This document shows, in pieces, positions 31,338 through 39,400 of a stretch of DNA of 64,000 nucleotides. Every line of letters begins with the position of its first letter. Positions within the stretch are counted from its first letter, which is position 1. Under the pieces are notes generated by a model. The model saw only the letters and a program-made list of their open reading frames with translations. It ran no database searches and was not told where the DNA came from. The DNA comes from Sporisorium sorghi. Lineage: Eukaryota > Basidiomycota > Ustilaginomycetes > Ustilaginales > Ustilaginaceae. The position numbers were made by a program, and so were the translations under genes. The stretch is from NCBI GenBank assembly GCA_023212695.1, contig JALCCG010000009.1, forward strand, positions 121,229 to 185,228, read 5' to 3'.

Positions 31338-33433
31338 CCGAGTTCATGTCTCAGAGGGATGCGTCCGACATCTTTGCCGATCCCGACCGGTCGAAGATCG
31401 AAGACGAAGCGTGCTTTCGAGTGGTCCAACGTTCGTAGCGTGTCGATGAGATCGGTGCCTCTGCCGGTCATAACAGGCAACATGAGGGCGCTGCCATAGT
31501 CCAAAACCGGGTCAACGGTGGTCTCCACCAGTTTCTTTCGGCTCGCCGGCGAGAGTTTGACCCGGCGTTGTCGGACAACGCGGTTCATCCGCCACAGAAC
31601 CTCGGTCGCGGCGTTCAGGCGATTCTCGATGTGATCTTCGCCGGTCAGGGTGTGGTTGAGTGTCACACCGAGGATACGGATCGTGTCAGCAGGGGTGACT
31701 TCACCAGTCGGGAGTCGGATGGTGGCGTGACGTTCCTCGTCGTCGTTCGAATCCGTCGCAACTCGCATCGCCGCCGGCTTGTCCAAGTCGAGGTGACGTT
31801 GCGCTGTCCATGCATCCAGCTGTGTGGTCCACGCCGCAAGACGCTCGACACATTCTTCATCCGTCTCGCCGGCAACGCACACCGTGAGGTCGTCCACATA
31901 CGCGGCGTCCACCGTGAACTCATCGTTGGTGCGGGTGGCAAAAAAGGTGTCCAGATAGGTCATCCAAAGGAAGGGGGAGATCGGCGACCCTTGAGGTGCC
32001 CCGGCTGGCATCCGCCTGTGGTGATCCGACGTTACCCCATTGAATTTGAGTGCAATGGTACGATTCTGCAGCCATGCCTCCATGACAGTCGCCAGCGGAC
32101 CCGCACCAAGCCGTGTAAGCGTAGCCCGTAAAGGAGCGCTTCTGATCTGGTTGAAAGCGCCGCTCACGTCGATCGTAGCGATCAGAACACGCCGTTTCTG
32201 TGTTCGCCAGGTGCGAGCATGGTGTAGTATGTACGACACTGCGGTCATACAGTCATGCATGGGTAGCGATCCATGGTGAGCAGGTTGAAGGCGATCGTGA
32301 CACAAATGCACCATTCGTGATAGTAGCACCTTGTCGAGAACCTTGCCTGGGATCGAAAGGAGCGAGATCGGTCTGTAATTCTTCGCCATGTTGTAGTCCC
32401 TATTCAGACCTGGTTTGCGTATCACCGTCACCACCGCATGTTTCCACGCCGCCGGAAACACCGCCGTTTGGGCGCACATCGTGTAGAGGCGCGCTAGTCT
32501 GGTCCTGAAACTCTGAGATTGCCAGCAGAGTTTCAGCAGACCGCCCGAGAAGTGATCCGCCCCTGCGCTTCCGGAGGTGGACAATTGACGTAGAGCATCC
32601 TCGATTTCCGCAACTGAGACTTCTGGCACAGTCGGTCCTGCCGCCATATCGTGTTGGCCGTGGGTGCGAGGCTCCGGAGGGTCTGGCACGCCCGTTGGAA
32701 AGAACTGGTTGAAGAGAATGTCTTCCATTTCCGGTCTGTGTGATATGACGAGGCCGTTGATCCCAGTGAGACCGGCAATCCTCATGTTGGCCACTCGCAA
32801 CCCGTCTTCCGTCAGGTTCGACACCGCTTTCCAGCTGTTCCATTGCACAGACGTGATGAGCTGACCGAGACGGTCGGCTGTCGCAGATTCTCGTACCTGG
32901 CGAAGGATCTTGCGAAATTGCCTCTGAATAGCTCGCGAGCCTTGTAAAGCCCACCAAGCGGCGGTTTGTGGGTTCTGTCGGGTCTCGGTGCCAATGGCAG
33001 GGTTCCGAAGCACCGGGTTGCCGCTTCGGAGCAGACGCATCGCAGCTTTCATTTCACGCAGTGCCTCGTTGCATGCGTCATTCCACCACCATTTTCGCCC
33101 GTTGTGCTTGGCTGTCCGCTGTATGGCGGGCAAGCAGGCGGTCACTGCCGCGGTGACACCGCCCAAGATGCATTCCCATTCCGTCGAAGGTTGACCGTGC
33201 AACGGAGACGACTGCATTTCGGGGAAACAGCGCGGGTCGTGTGCGTCGTTGTGCGTGAAGTTGACCAGGAACGGGTCGTCGTCATCGTCGTCATCGTCGG
33301 GGGCCACGGCGGCGTCTGGCGAGTACTCGCGGGGAGTAGAGTTGACGGTGCTTTCGAGATCGGGTGCTGGGTCAACACCCGCCGAAGCTGGCGCTTTCTG
33401 CGTTGGCAGCATGCCGAGCCGACGTGGGACCAT
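31199..33433 (-). CDS. LINE-2 reverse transcriptase ORF
   Basis: 744 aa from an ATG at 33433-33431. The N-terminal 110 residues are a linker with an Asp run and the WWWNDACNEALREMK block that usually follows the endonuclease in LINE ORF2 proteins. The reverse transcriptase covers about residues 290-570: KNYRPISLLSIPGKVLDKVL, ATIDVSGAFNQI, GAPQGSPISPFLW and the catalytic YVDD at 512-515. The thumb follows (LGVTLNHTL). Catalytic residues are intact. No endonuclease domain is found upstream, where the frame meets a stop at 33449-33451. Alone this copy could not complete retrotransposition. Confidence 0.9.
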   Translation of the reverse strand: MVPRRLGMLPTQKAPASAGVDPAPDLESTVNSTPREYSPDAAVAPDDDDDDDDPFLVNFTHNDAHDPRCFPEMQSSPLHGQPSTEWECILGGVTAAVTACLPAIQRTAKHNGRKWWWNDACNEALREMKAAMRLLRSGNPVLRNPAIGTETRQNPQTAAWWALQGSRAIQRQFRKILRQVRESATADRLGQLITSVQWNSWKAVSNLTEDGLRVANMRIAGLTGINGLVISHRPEMEDILFNQFFPTGVPDPPEPRTHGQHDMAAGPTVPEVSVAEIEDALRQLSTSGSAGADHFSGGLLKLCWQSQSFRTRLARLYTMCAQTAVFPAAWKHAVVTVIRKPGLNRDYNMAKNYRPISLLSIPGKVLDKVLLSRMVHLCHDRLQPAHHGSLPMHDCMTAVSYILHHARTWRTQKRRVLIATIDVSGAFNQIRSAPLRATLTRLGAGPLATVMEAWLQNRTIALKFNGVTSDHHRRMPAGAPQGSPISPFLWMTYLDTFFATRTNDEFTVDAAYVDDLTVCVAGETDEECVERLAAWTTQLDAWTAQRHLDLDKPAAMRVATDSNDDEERHATIRLPTGEVTPADTIRILGVTLNHTLTGEDHIENRLNAATEVLWRMNRVVRQRRVKLSPASRKKLVETTVDPVLDYGSALMLPVMTGRGTDLIDTLRTLDHSKARFVFDLRPVGIGKDVGRIPLRHELGWLSTIGRWRLQRVKMAIRAEHRRQTSQLGSNGCLQRQPPQRRTFM

Positions 33434-33478
33434 GTCGACGGGTAGTATTCAAGATAAAGCGGCGATCGTGGGGCAGGA

Positions 33479-33580
33479 TCAGTGCGTGTCCCGGATCTTG
33501 AGGCCGTCAGAGGTGTCGGGGCGCTCGAAGAGGTGCCAGAGATGTATGAGAGGGGTGTATTGGCTGGTCGCAGTCGACAT
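33479..33580 (-). pseudogene. Short open frame, possible N-terminus of the split MFS transporter
   Basis: 33 codons from an ATG at 33580-33578, followed by a TGA near the LINE-2 5' border. The codons are strongly C/G-ending like host genes and the upstream sequence is CT-rich like a leader. The peptide (start MSTATSQYTPL, end DGLKIRDTH) resembles the amphipathic cytosolic segment before helix 1 of fungal DHA1 drug transporters, where an I-R-D-S/T-x-x-G motif is common. This resemblance is from family memory and weak. The link to the transporter remnant at 28644-29339 is an inference. Confidence 0.3.
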
Positions 33581-34283
33581 CGAAGCGATCGAGGGTAGAA
33601 GTGCTGCTGATGGCGAGAGAAAGATGGTCGCGAAGTGGCGTGTGACTGACCAGAGGGGTCGTGATGGTTTGTGATTTCAAGCTTGCTGGATCGCTTGTGT
33701 GTGATGGGACGGAAGATGAGTGTAGAAGCGTCGGAAGAAGCGAAGTTGGCGCTGGATCTTTGCATTCTGACAGTTCGAACGTTGCCGATCGACCAGAGCA
33801 TCATTCACACACATCCGTAGCGAGTCTGCTCGAATGCAACATGACATTTTCCGGAGCTGTCAAACAAAATTGAATGTCGATTACGGCATTCGGAAAATTT
33901 GGCTTCGCTCCGCTTGGCGTGTGCAGAGATGAGTGAGCGACTCGCCAAGCTGGACAAGCGAAGGTGTGCGTGTACTCTATGGTGCTTGACGAGGATGAGC
34001 GAAGTTACCGCTTCGTTCAGCATCGCATGCAGGATCGATGTGGTGTGGTGTTGGCACTGGGTGTGCTTCTGTCGAAGGGCTCAGTCTGATGGCGATACGC
34101 TGTGCTGGCTGCCAAGACCAGTTGAAAGAGTGTGTCCAGTGTGTACGTAAAGCGTTTCCCTCTTACGTAAATTACCTGTGCTGGCGGGCGTTTTGACTGG
34201 ATGGTCGGCTATGCAGGTGAGTTACGCCAGGCGTCGGTCTCTTCTGCCGGGCACCTGCCAAAAGGCTTAACAGGGCAAAAGGA

Positions 34284-34314
34284 GGGCAAAAGAAGGAACT
34301 ACAGCATCCTATGA
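34284..34314 (-). repeat. Degenerate 3'-end fragment of a 5S gene
   Basis: On the minus strand this reads TAGGATGCTGTAGTTCC then a T-rich stretch. It lines up with the 5S 3' end TAGGTGCTGCAGTTC plus terminator with a few differences. It sits about 30 bp downstream of the intact copy 2 in the same orientation, as if left from a partial tandem duplication. Confidence 0.4.
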
Positions 34315-34328
34315 TCGCTACATAAGGC

Positions 34329-34343
34329 AAAAAAGAAAAAAAA
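34329..34343 (-). terminator. RNA polymerase III terminator of 5S copy 2
   Basis: T8-C-T6 on the minus strand immediately after the 5S sequence, identical to copy 1. Confidence 0.85.
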
Positions 34344-34344
34344 G

Positions 34345-34462
34345 AACTGCAGCACCTAGGATTCCCGCGTGGTCCCCCACCGCAGTACTGACTAGGCGAT
34401 ACCTTGCTTAACTTCGCAGATCGGACGGGATGCGGTGCTTTCAAGGTTCTATGGCCGCAGAT
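34345..34462 (-). rRNA. 5S ribosomal RNA, copy 2
   Basis: 118 nt on the minus strand, identical to copy 1 except T in place of C at position 19 (ACCTTGAAAGC here). The full internal promoter region and both helix I strands are present. It points towards copy 1, 12.7 kb away, so the two form a large inverted pair. Confidence 0.97.
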
Positions 34463-34764
34463 ATCATCTCCTCACACATGGTACTACATATTCACGCTGC
34501 AAGTTCAGGATGGGATCGAACCACATTGGACCCGCCTCGCCTAGGCACGGATCAGCACGTGCACAGTCTTCAGCGGAGCAAATGAAGACTGGGACGAGCA
34601 ACGTGAATGACTTGCGAGACGTAGGAAAGTACAGTGGGACGGTGACAGGGATGCGAACGACAACAACAAAAAGACACTTGAAAACACAACAGAGACACTG
34701 GGGATACGAAGCAGCATCGCAACAACAGGACACCTTATCGTCCCGTTGAGCGGTTGCCGGTCGA
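34463..34764. other. Spacer upstream of 5S copy 2
   Basis: 302 bp without a gene. A B-box-like GGTTCGATCCC is present on the minus strand near 34512-34522, about 50 bp upstream of the 5S gene, but no tRNA fold was found around it. Confidence 0.45.
34485..34492 (-). promoter_or_regulatory. TATA-like element of 5S copy 2
   Basis: AATATGTA on the minus strand at -30 to -23 from the 5S start, the same spacing as TATATAA in copy 1 although flanks otherwise differ. Confidence 0.45.
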
Positions 34765-35079
34765 CTAGACGCTGTCGCCGACGCGCAGGACGTTCGGCTG
34801 CTCAAGGGCAGTAGAGATGCTGCCGGGCTGCGGGAAGACGTCGTGCGCGAGCGGGGCGGACGTGCTGACGTGGCTGGCCGAGGCCGGGGCGGACGTGCTG
34901 ACGTGGCTGGCCGAGGCCGGGGCAGCGGTGGGTTCGGAGGCCTTGGGCAGCATGGCGACGCGACCGGCGCGCGGGGTGGTGGTGCGAGGCGCCGCGGACA
35001 TGGGCACGGCAGACGAGGGCGCGGGTGGGGCGCGGATGGCAGAGCGCGAGGAGAAGGCGCGGCGGGCGATGGCGTTCAT
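34765..35079 (-). CDS. Small probable mitochondrial protein, 104 aa, function unknown
   Basis: The ATG at 35079-35077 opens a 104-codon frame. The first 35 residues (MNAIARRAFSSRSAIRAPP...) have no acidic residues and several Arg and Ser, a typical mitochondrial presequence. The middle holds two identical 11-residue units (PASASHVSTSA) encoded by two exact 33-nt repeats. The C-terminus is HDVFPQPGSISTALEQPNVL. Upstream on the same strand is a TATATAAGG-like element near 35280 and a CT/CA-rich leader, as in strongly expressed genes. No family was recognised. The opposite strand also has an open frame of similar length, but it lacks these features. Confidence 0.55.
   Translation of the reverse strand: MNAIARRAFSSRSAIRAPPAPSSAVPMSAAPRTTTPRAGRVAMLPKASEPTAAPASASHVSTSAPASASHVSTSAPLAHDVFPQPGSISTALEQPNVLRVGDSV
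34858..34923. repeat. Two exact 33-bp tandem repeats inside a coding region
   Basis: Units at 34858-34890 and 34891-34923 are identical. The unit length is a multiple of three and the repeat adds 11 residues to the encoded small protein without a frame change. Confidence 0.9.
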
Positions 35080-35674
35080 GATGTGCGCTGAAGTGTGTGT
35101 CTAGGGTGAGATGCCTCTGTGGTTTGGTGTTGAGATTGCGCGGGCTCAGAGAGATGAGAGAGTGTCAACGTCAGGCAGAAGTGGTATGAGTGGTAAGAGT
35201 GTGTGCAAGTGGTAGATGCGCGAAGCTGAGATGAGTGGTGTGGTGATGAAAGGAGCGGTCGAGGGAATGGATGCTGACCCTTATATCTGTCATCTGTGAG
35301 TCGAGGGAGCGAACAAGCTCCGACTCAGCCTCGACTAACCTTGCGCGGCTGAGCACACGGGCGCAAGGGCCACTCTTTCTCGCCCCCCTTCTTTGACGTG
35401 CCTTCTATCGGCTGATCCGTCAATGTCTGACCATCACAGCAACATGCCAAAAAAGTGGCACGATTCTCCCCCACGAGGGCACGCCCTGCCGTATCCTCTT
35501 CAAAAGTCACCGAGACCGATATGCGGACTGTGCTCGGTCAAACTGCGCATGCGGTTTTTGACAGATCTCCTTCCCCCCAAAAAAAATAATTTAATCAGTG
35601 ACTTGACTGATAACCCAAGCTGCCTTGTTGGGCACAGGAATCAGACGCACGTCGGAGGATCTACCTGTTTACAA
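35080..35674. other. Intergenic
   Basis: No gene seen. It contains the leader and TATA-bearing promoter of the small mitochondrial protein gene (to about 35290). Confidence 0.5.
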
Positions 35675-36088
35675 TCACACCTGCTCCGCCGCAACAGTGA
35701 CTTCTGGGCCGTGTGACGTTGCTCTGTTATCTGCAACGGGAGAGGCGTGGCCAAGCTGGTCCGCGGACGGGCGGGTCCGTTGGTCAGCCTCATTGCACCC
35801 GCCAAAGCTGCAAGGATGATCACCCAGCCCACTGGCCCGTCTATGCAAGTGAGCCGAGGAGCGTGATCTCCTCTCTGTGAGTGTAGGCACGGCAGATATG
35901 AGCATTGCCTGAGGTTTAGCACGATACAAAGCCAAGCCTTCCCGCAGCGCGGACCGCTGGACCGCTTCACGGGCTCTTGCACCGCCAGCTACCGCCGCAG
36001 AAAGGCTGATGACAATTGCAAGCGTCGCCATCGCGGCGAGGCAAAAAAAGGTCGGCTCGAGCGGCATCCTTTGTCCAATGGTCGGCAT
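35675..36088 (-). CDS. Possible small secreted protein, 137 aa (130 aa from a second ATG)
   Basis: ATGs at 36088-36086 and 36067-36065 (better, A at -3) open the same frame. From the second, the N-terminus MPLEPTF leads into about 22 hydrophobic or small residues (FCLAAMATLAIVISLSAAVA) ending in Gly-Gly-Ala, which reads as a signal peptide with a cleavage site near AGGA. The mature part (about 105 residues) is Arg/Ser/Ala-rich with two cysteines and no known domain. Smuts secrete many such orphan proteins as effectors, but nothing here shows that role. Codon use is not strongly biased and the frame may be fortuitous. Confidence 0.35.
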   Translation of the reverse strand: MPTIGQRMPLEPTFFCLAAMATLAIVISLSAAVAGGARAREAVQRSALREGLALYRAKPQAMLISAVPTLTERRSRSSAHLHRRASGLGDHPCSFGGCNEADQRTRPSADQLGHASPVADNRATSHGPEVTVAAEQV

Positions 36089-36470
36089 CTCTGCGTAGGC
36101 GCATCGGCTCGCATGACGATTGTGTGGATGCTTTTCCCACGTTTTCCTTTTTTTTTTTTTTTTTTTTTGGGAGGGCGAGTCGCGCGTCACGCCCCGCCCA
36201 CCAGCTCGCACGGCACAGAACCCGCATTCCTGCACTTGTCTCGGACTGCAGCGTCACCCTCGACTCAGGCAGCCTTCAGTCGGCAATCTCTTGCTCATTC
36301 CAATCTGACATCCCGCACGGCGTCTTCCTCATCATCACTCTGAAGCTGTCACTCCACACTGCTGTCAACATTGGGAAACACGAATCAATTGCGGAATCAT
36401 TACTCGTCGACGTTCTACATCTCGGGTTTTCTGAAGTTTTACGGTTTCTTGTTTAGCTCGAACGGACCTC
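36089..36470. other. Intergenic
   Basis: No gene seen. It holds a T19-20 run near 36150-36168 and the 3' UTR of pyruvate carboxylase. Confidence 0.5.
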
Positions 36471-39400
36471 TCAGTGCTCGATCTCGCAGAGCAAGTCGCC
36501 CTGCGAGACCGAGTCGTTCTGCTCGACAGTCACACGCTTGACGTGTCCACCAACAGGCGCCGACACCACCGTCTCCATCTTCATGGCGCTCATGATGAAC
36601 AGCGGGTCGCCTGCCTTGACCGCGTGGCCCTCCTTGGCACGAATCTCCACCACAATACCCGCCAACGGCGAGCCCACGCTGCCCGGGTCCGACGACGCCT
36701 TCTCGCGCGTCACCGTCTCCACCGCCGCGCTGCGGTCGTCGATGGTAAGCGCACGCGGCTCGGCGTTGAGCTCGAAGAACACCTCGCGCGTGCCGTTGTT
36801 TGTGTTGAGCGCACCCACCGCGAGCAGCTTGACGATGAGCAGCTTGCCGCGGTCGATGTACGCGTGCAGCTCCTCGCCCGGGTGCGCCTTGCCCAGGAAG
36901 TAGCGCGTCGGCAGGTTGCTCAGGTCTCCGTACTGCTCCAGGAAGCCCTGGAACTCCTCGAACACCTTGGGGTACATGATGTAGCTGATCGCGTCCGTAG
37001 CGCTCATCGAGCGGCCGTACTTGGCCGTGAGGTCCTTCTTGACCTGAGCAAAGTCGATCGGCTCCATGCTGGCACCCGGTCGGCCGTCGATGCGCTTCTT
37101 GTCACGGATGATCTTGCTGCGCAGCGGCTCGGGGAAGCCACCGGGCGGCGTGCCCAGGAAGCCCTGGAAGTACTCGATCACCGAGCTGGGGAAGTCGAGC
37201 TTGTCGGCGCGCTCCTCGACGTCCTTGGCCGTCAGCTTGTTGGCCACCATGAACTGAGCGAAATCACCCACCACCTTGGACGACGGCGTCACCTTGACAA
37301 TGTCGCCGCACAGCTTGTTGGCTTGTATGTAGGCATTCTTGATCTCCTTCCACTGCGTTCCCAGACCGAGCTGCTGCGACTGGAACATGAGGTTGGTGTA
37401 CTGACCACCGGGCATCTCGTGGTCGAACACCGACGAGTCCGAAGCCTTGACGTTGGCTTCGAAACACTGGTACAGCTGACGCACCTGGCTCCAGTACAGG
37501 TTAAGGTTCTGGATGTCCTCGTGGCGGATGCCGGCGCCGAGACCGGTCTGCTCGAGCGCGCTGACGAGCGCACCCATCGAGGGCTGCGAGGTGAGACCAC
37601 TCATGCTGTCGATGGCCACGTCGACCACATCGGCGCCCGCCTCGGCGCAGGCGAGCATGCTCGAGAGCGCGATACCGGCCGTGTCGTGCGAGTGGACGTG
37701 GATGGGCAGGTCCGGGTACCTCTTCCTGATGGCGCCCACGAGCATCTTGGCGGCGGTGGGCTTGAGCAGACCGGCCATGTCCTTGATGCCGAGAATGTGG
37801 ATGCCCGTCTTGACGAGCTCGTCCGTGAGGTTGAGGTAGTACTCGAGCGTGTACTTGGGGTGCTTGCTCGGGTTGGCCACGTCACCCGTGTAGCAGATGG
37901 TGCCCTCGGCGACACCGCCGGCCTTCTTGGCAGCGTCGATACCGAGCTTGAGCGAATCGAGCGAGTTGAGCGAGTCGAACACACGGAAGATGTCGAGACC
38001 GCACTCGACGGCCTTCTTGCTGAACTCGTAGATGGCGTTGTCGGGGTAGGCCGTGTAGCCGACGGCGTTGGCACCACGAACGAGCGCCTGCAGAGGGATG
38101 TTGGGCACGAGCTTGCGGATCTTGCGCAGACGCTCCCAGGGGTCCTCGTAGAGGAAGCGCATGGCGACGTCAAAGGTGGCGCCACCCCAGCACTCGAGCG
38201 AGAAGGCGTTCTTGAGCACGTAGCTCGTCTCCTTGGCAATGTTGACCATGTCGATGGTTCGCAAACGCGTGGCGAACAGACTCTGGTGCGCGTCTCGCCA
38301 GGTGGTGTCCATGATGAGCGTGCCCTTGTAGGCGCGCACCGCCTTGGCAAACGCCTCGGGACCCTCGTTGACGATGATGTTCCTCCAACCCTCAGTGCAA
38401 GGCTTGGTGGTGTCGAGCGTCTTGGTGGGGTCCTTGGGGTCGCTGAAGGTGGGGATCTGGATCTCTTCCTTGAGACCGGGCTCGCCGACCTGGCCGGCGA
38501 TGGAACTGCCGTTGACAGCGACGTCTCCGAGGTAGGCCAGCAGCTTCTGGGCACGGTTCTTGGTCTGAACCAGGTTGAAGAGCTCGGGGGTGTCGTCGAT
38601 CATGGTGGTCCAGGTGCTGGCCGTGGCAAATGCCTCGTGGGTCAGCAGACGGAACAGGAAGGGAATGTTGGTCTTGACACCGCGGATACGGAACTCGACG
38701 AGCGAACGCAGCATCTTTCTGCGGGCCACCTCGTACGTGGCACCACGGCACGAGACCTTGACGAGCAACGAGTCGTAGTGGGGCGTGATCTGAGCACCAG
38801 CGAAACCGGAACCGGCGTCGAGACGCACGCCGTTACCACCGGCAGAGCGGTACACCTCGATCCTGCCCGTGTCGGGCTGGAAGTTGGCGGCGGGGTCCTC
38901 GGTGGTGATTCGGCACTGGATGGCAGAACCACGCTTCTGAATGGTCTCCTGGCTGAGACCGAGGTCGGCCAAGGTGGCACCGGCGGCGATCTGGATCTGG
39001 GCGCCGACAATGTCGATACCGGTGATCTCCTCGGTGATGGTGTGCTCGACCTGGAGACGCGGGTTGATCTCGATAAAGTAGTAGCGGTTCTGCTGGTCGA
39101 CGAGGAACTCGGCGGTACCGGCGTTGCGGTAGCCGGCGGTCTTGGCGAGACGCACGGCGTCGTTGAGGATGCCCTGTCGCACGTCGTCGCGCAGGTTGGG
39201 AGCGGGGGCGACTTCGACGACCTTCTGGTGACGACGTTGGACGGAGCAGTCACGCTCAAAGAGGTGGACGACGTTGCCCTCGCCGTCAGCCAGCAGCTGG
39301 ACCTCAATGTGGCGGGGTCGGTCGAGGAAGCGCTCGATAAAGACGGTGGGGTCACCGAAAGCGGATTGGGCCTCGGAGACGGCACGCTCGAACGATTCCT

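Larger units (their letters stand above)
29340..33478 (-). mobile_element. LINE-2: 5'-truncated non-LTR retrotransposon with RNase H
   Basis: On the minus strand, reverse transcriptase is followed by RNase H and a terminal zinc-binding motif, as in Tad-like fungal LINEs. No endonuclease or ORF1 is found upstream of the reverse transcriptase, so the copy is truncated at its 5' end (about 33450-33478). The 3' end is less clear: either an A7 run at 29577-29583 or, more attractive, a (CAAGA)n repeat at 29341-29360 that abuts transporter coding sequence directly. Coding parts are intact and GC-rich like host genes, suggesting a younger insertion than LINE-1. Confidence 0.85.
33581..34344. other. 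Spacer between LINE-2 and 5S copy 2
   Basis: No gene seen. It contains the possible promoter of the split transporter and a degenerate 5S 3'-end fragment at 34284-34314. Confidence 0.45.

Noticed and set aside
34505..34525. Minus-strand B-box-like GGTTCGATCCC upstream of 5S copy 2 as a tRNA
   Set aside because: T-stem has mismatches and neither acceptor, D nor anticodon arm can be built around it.
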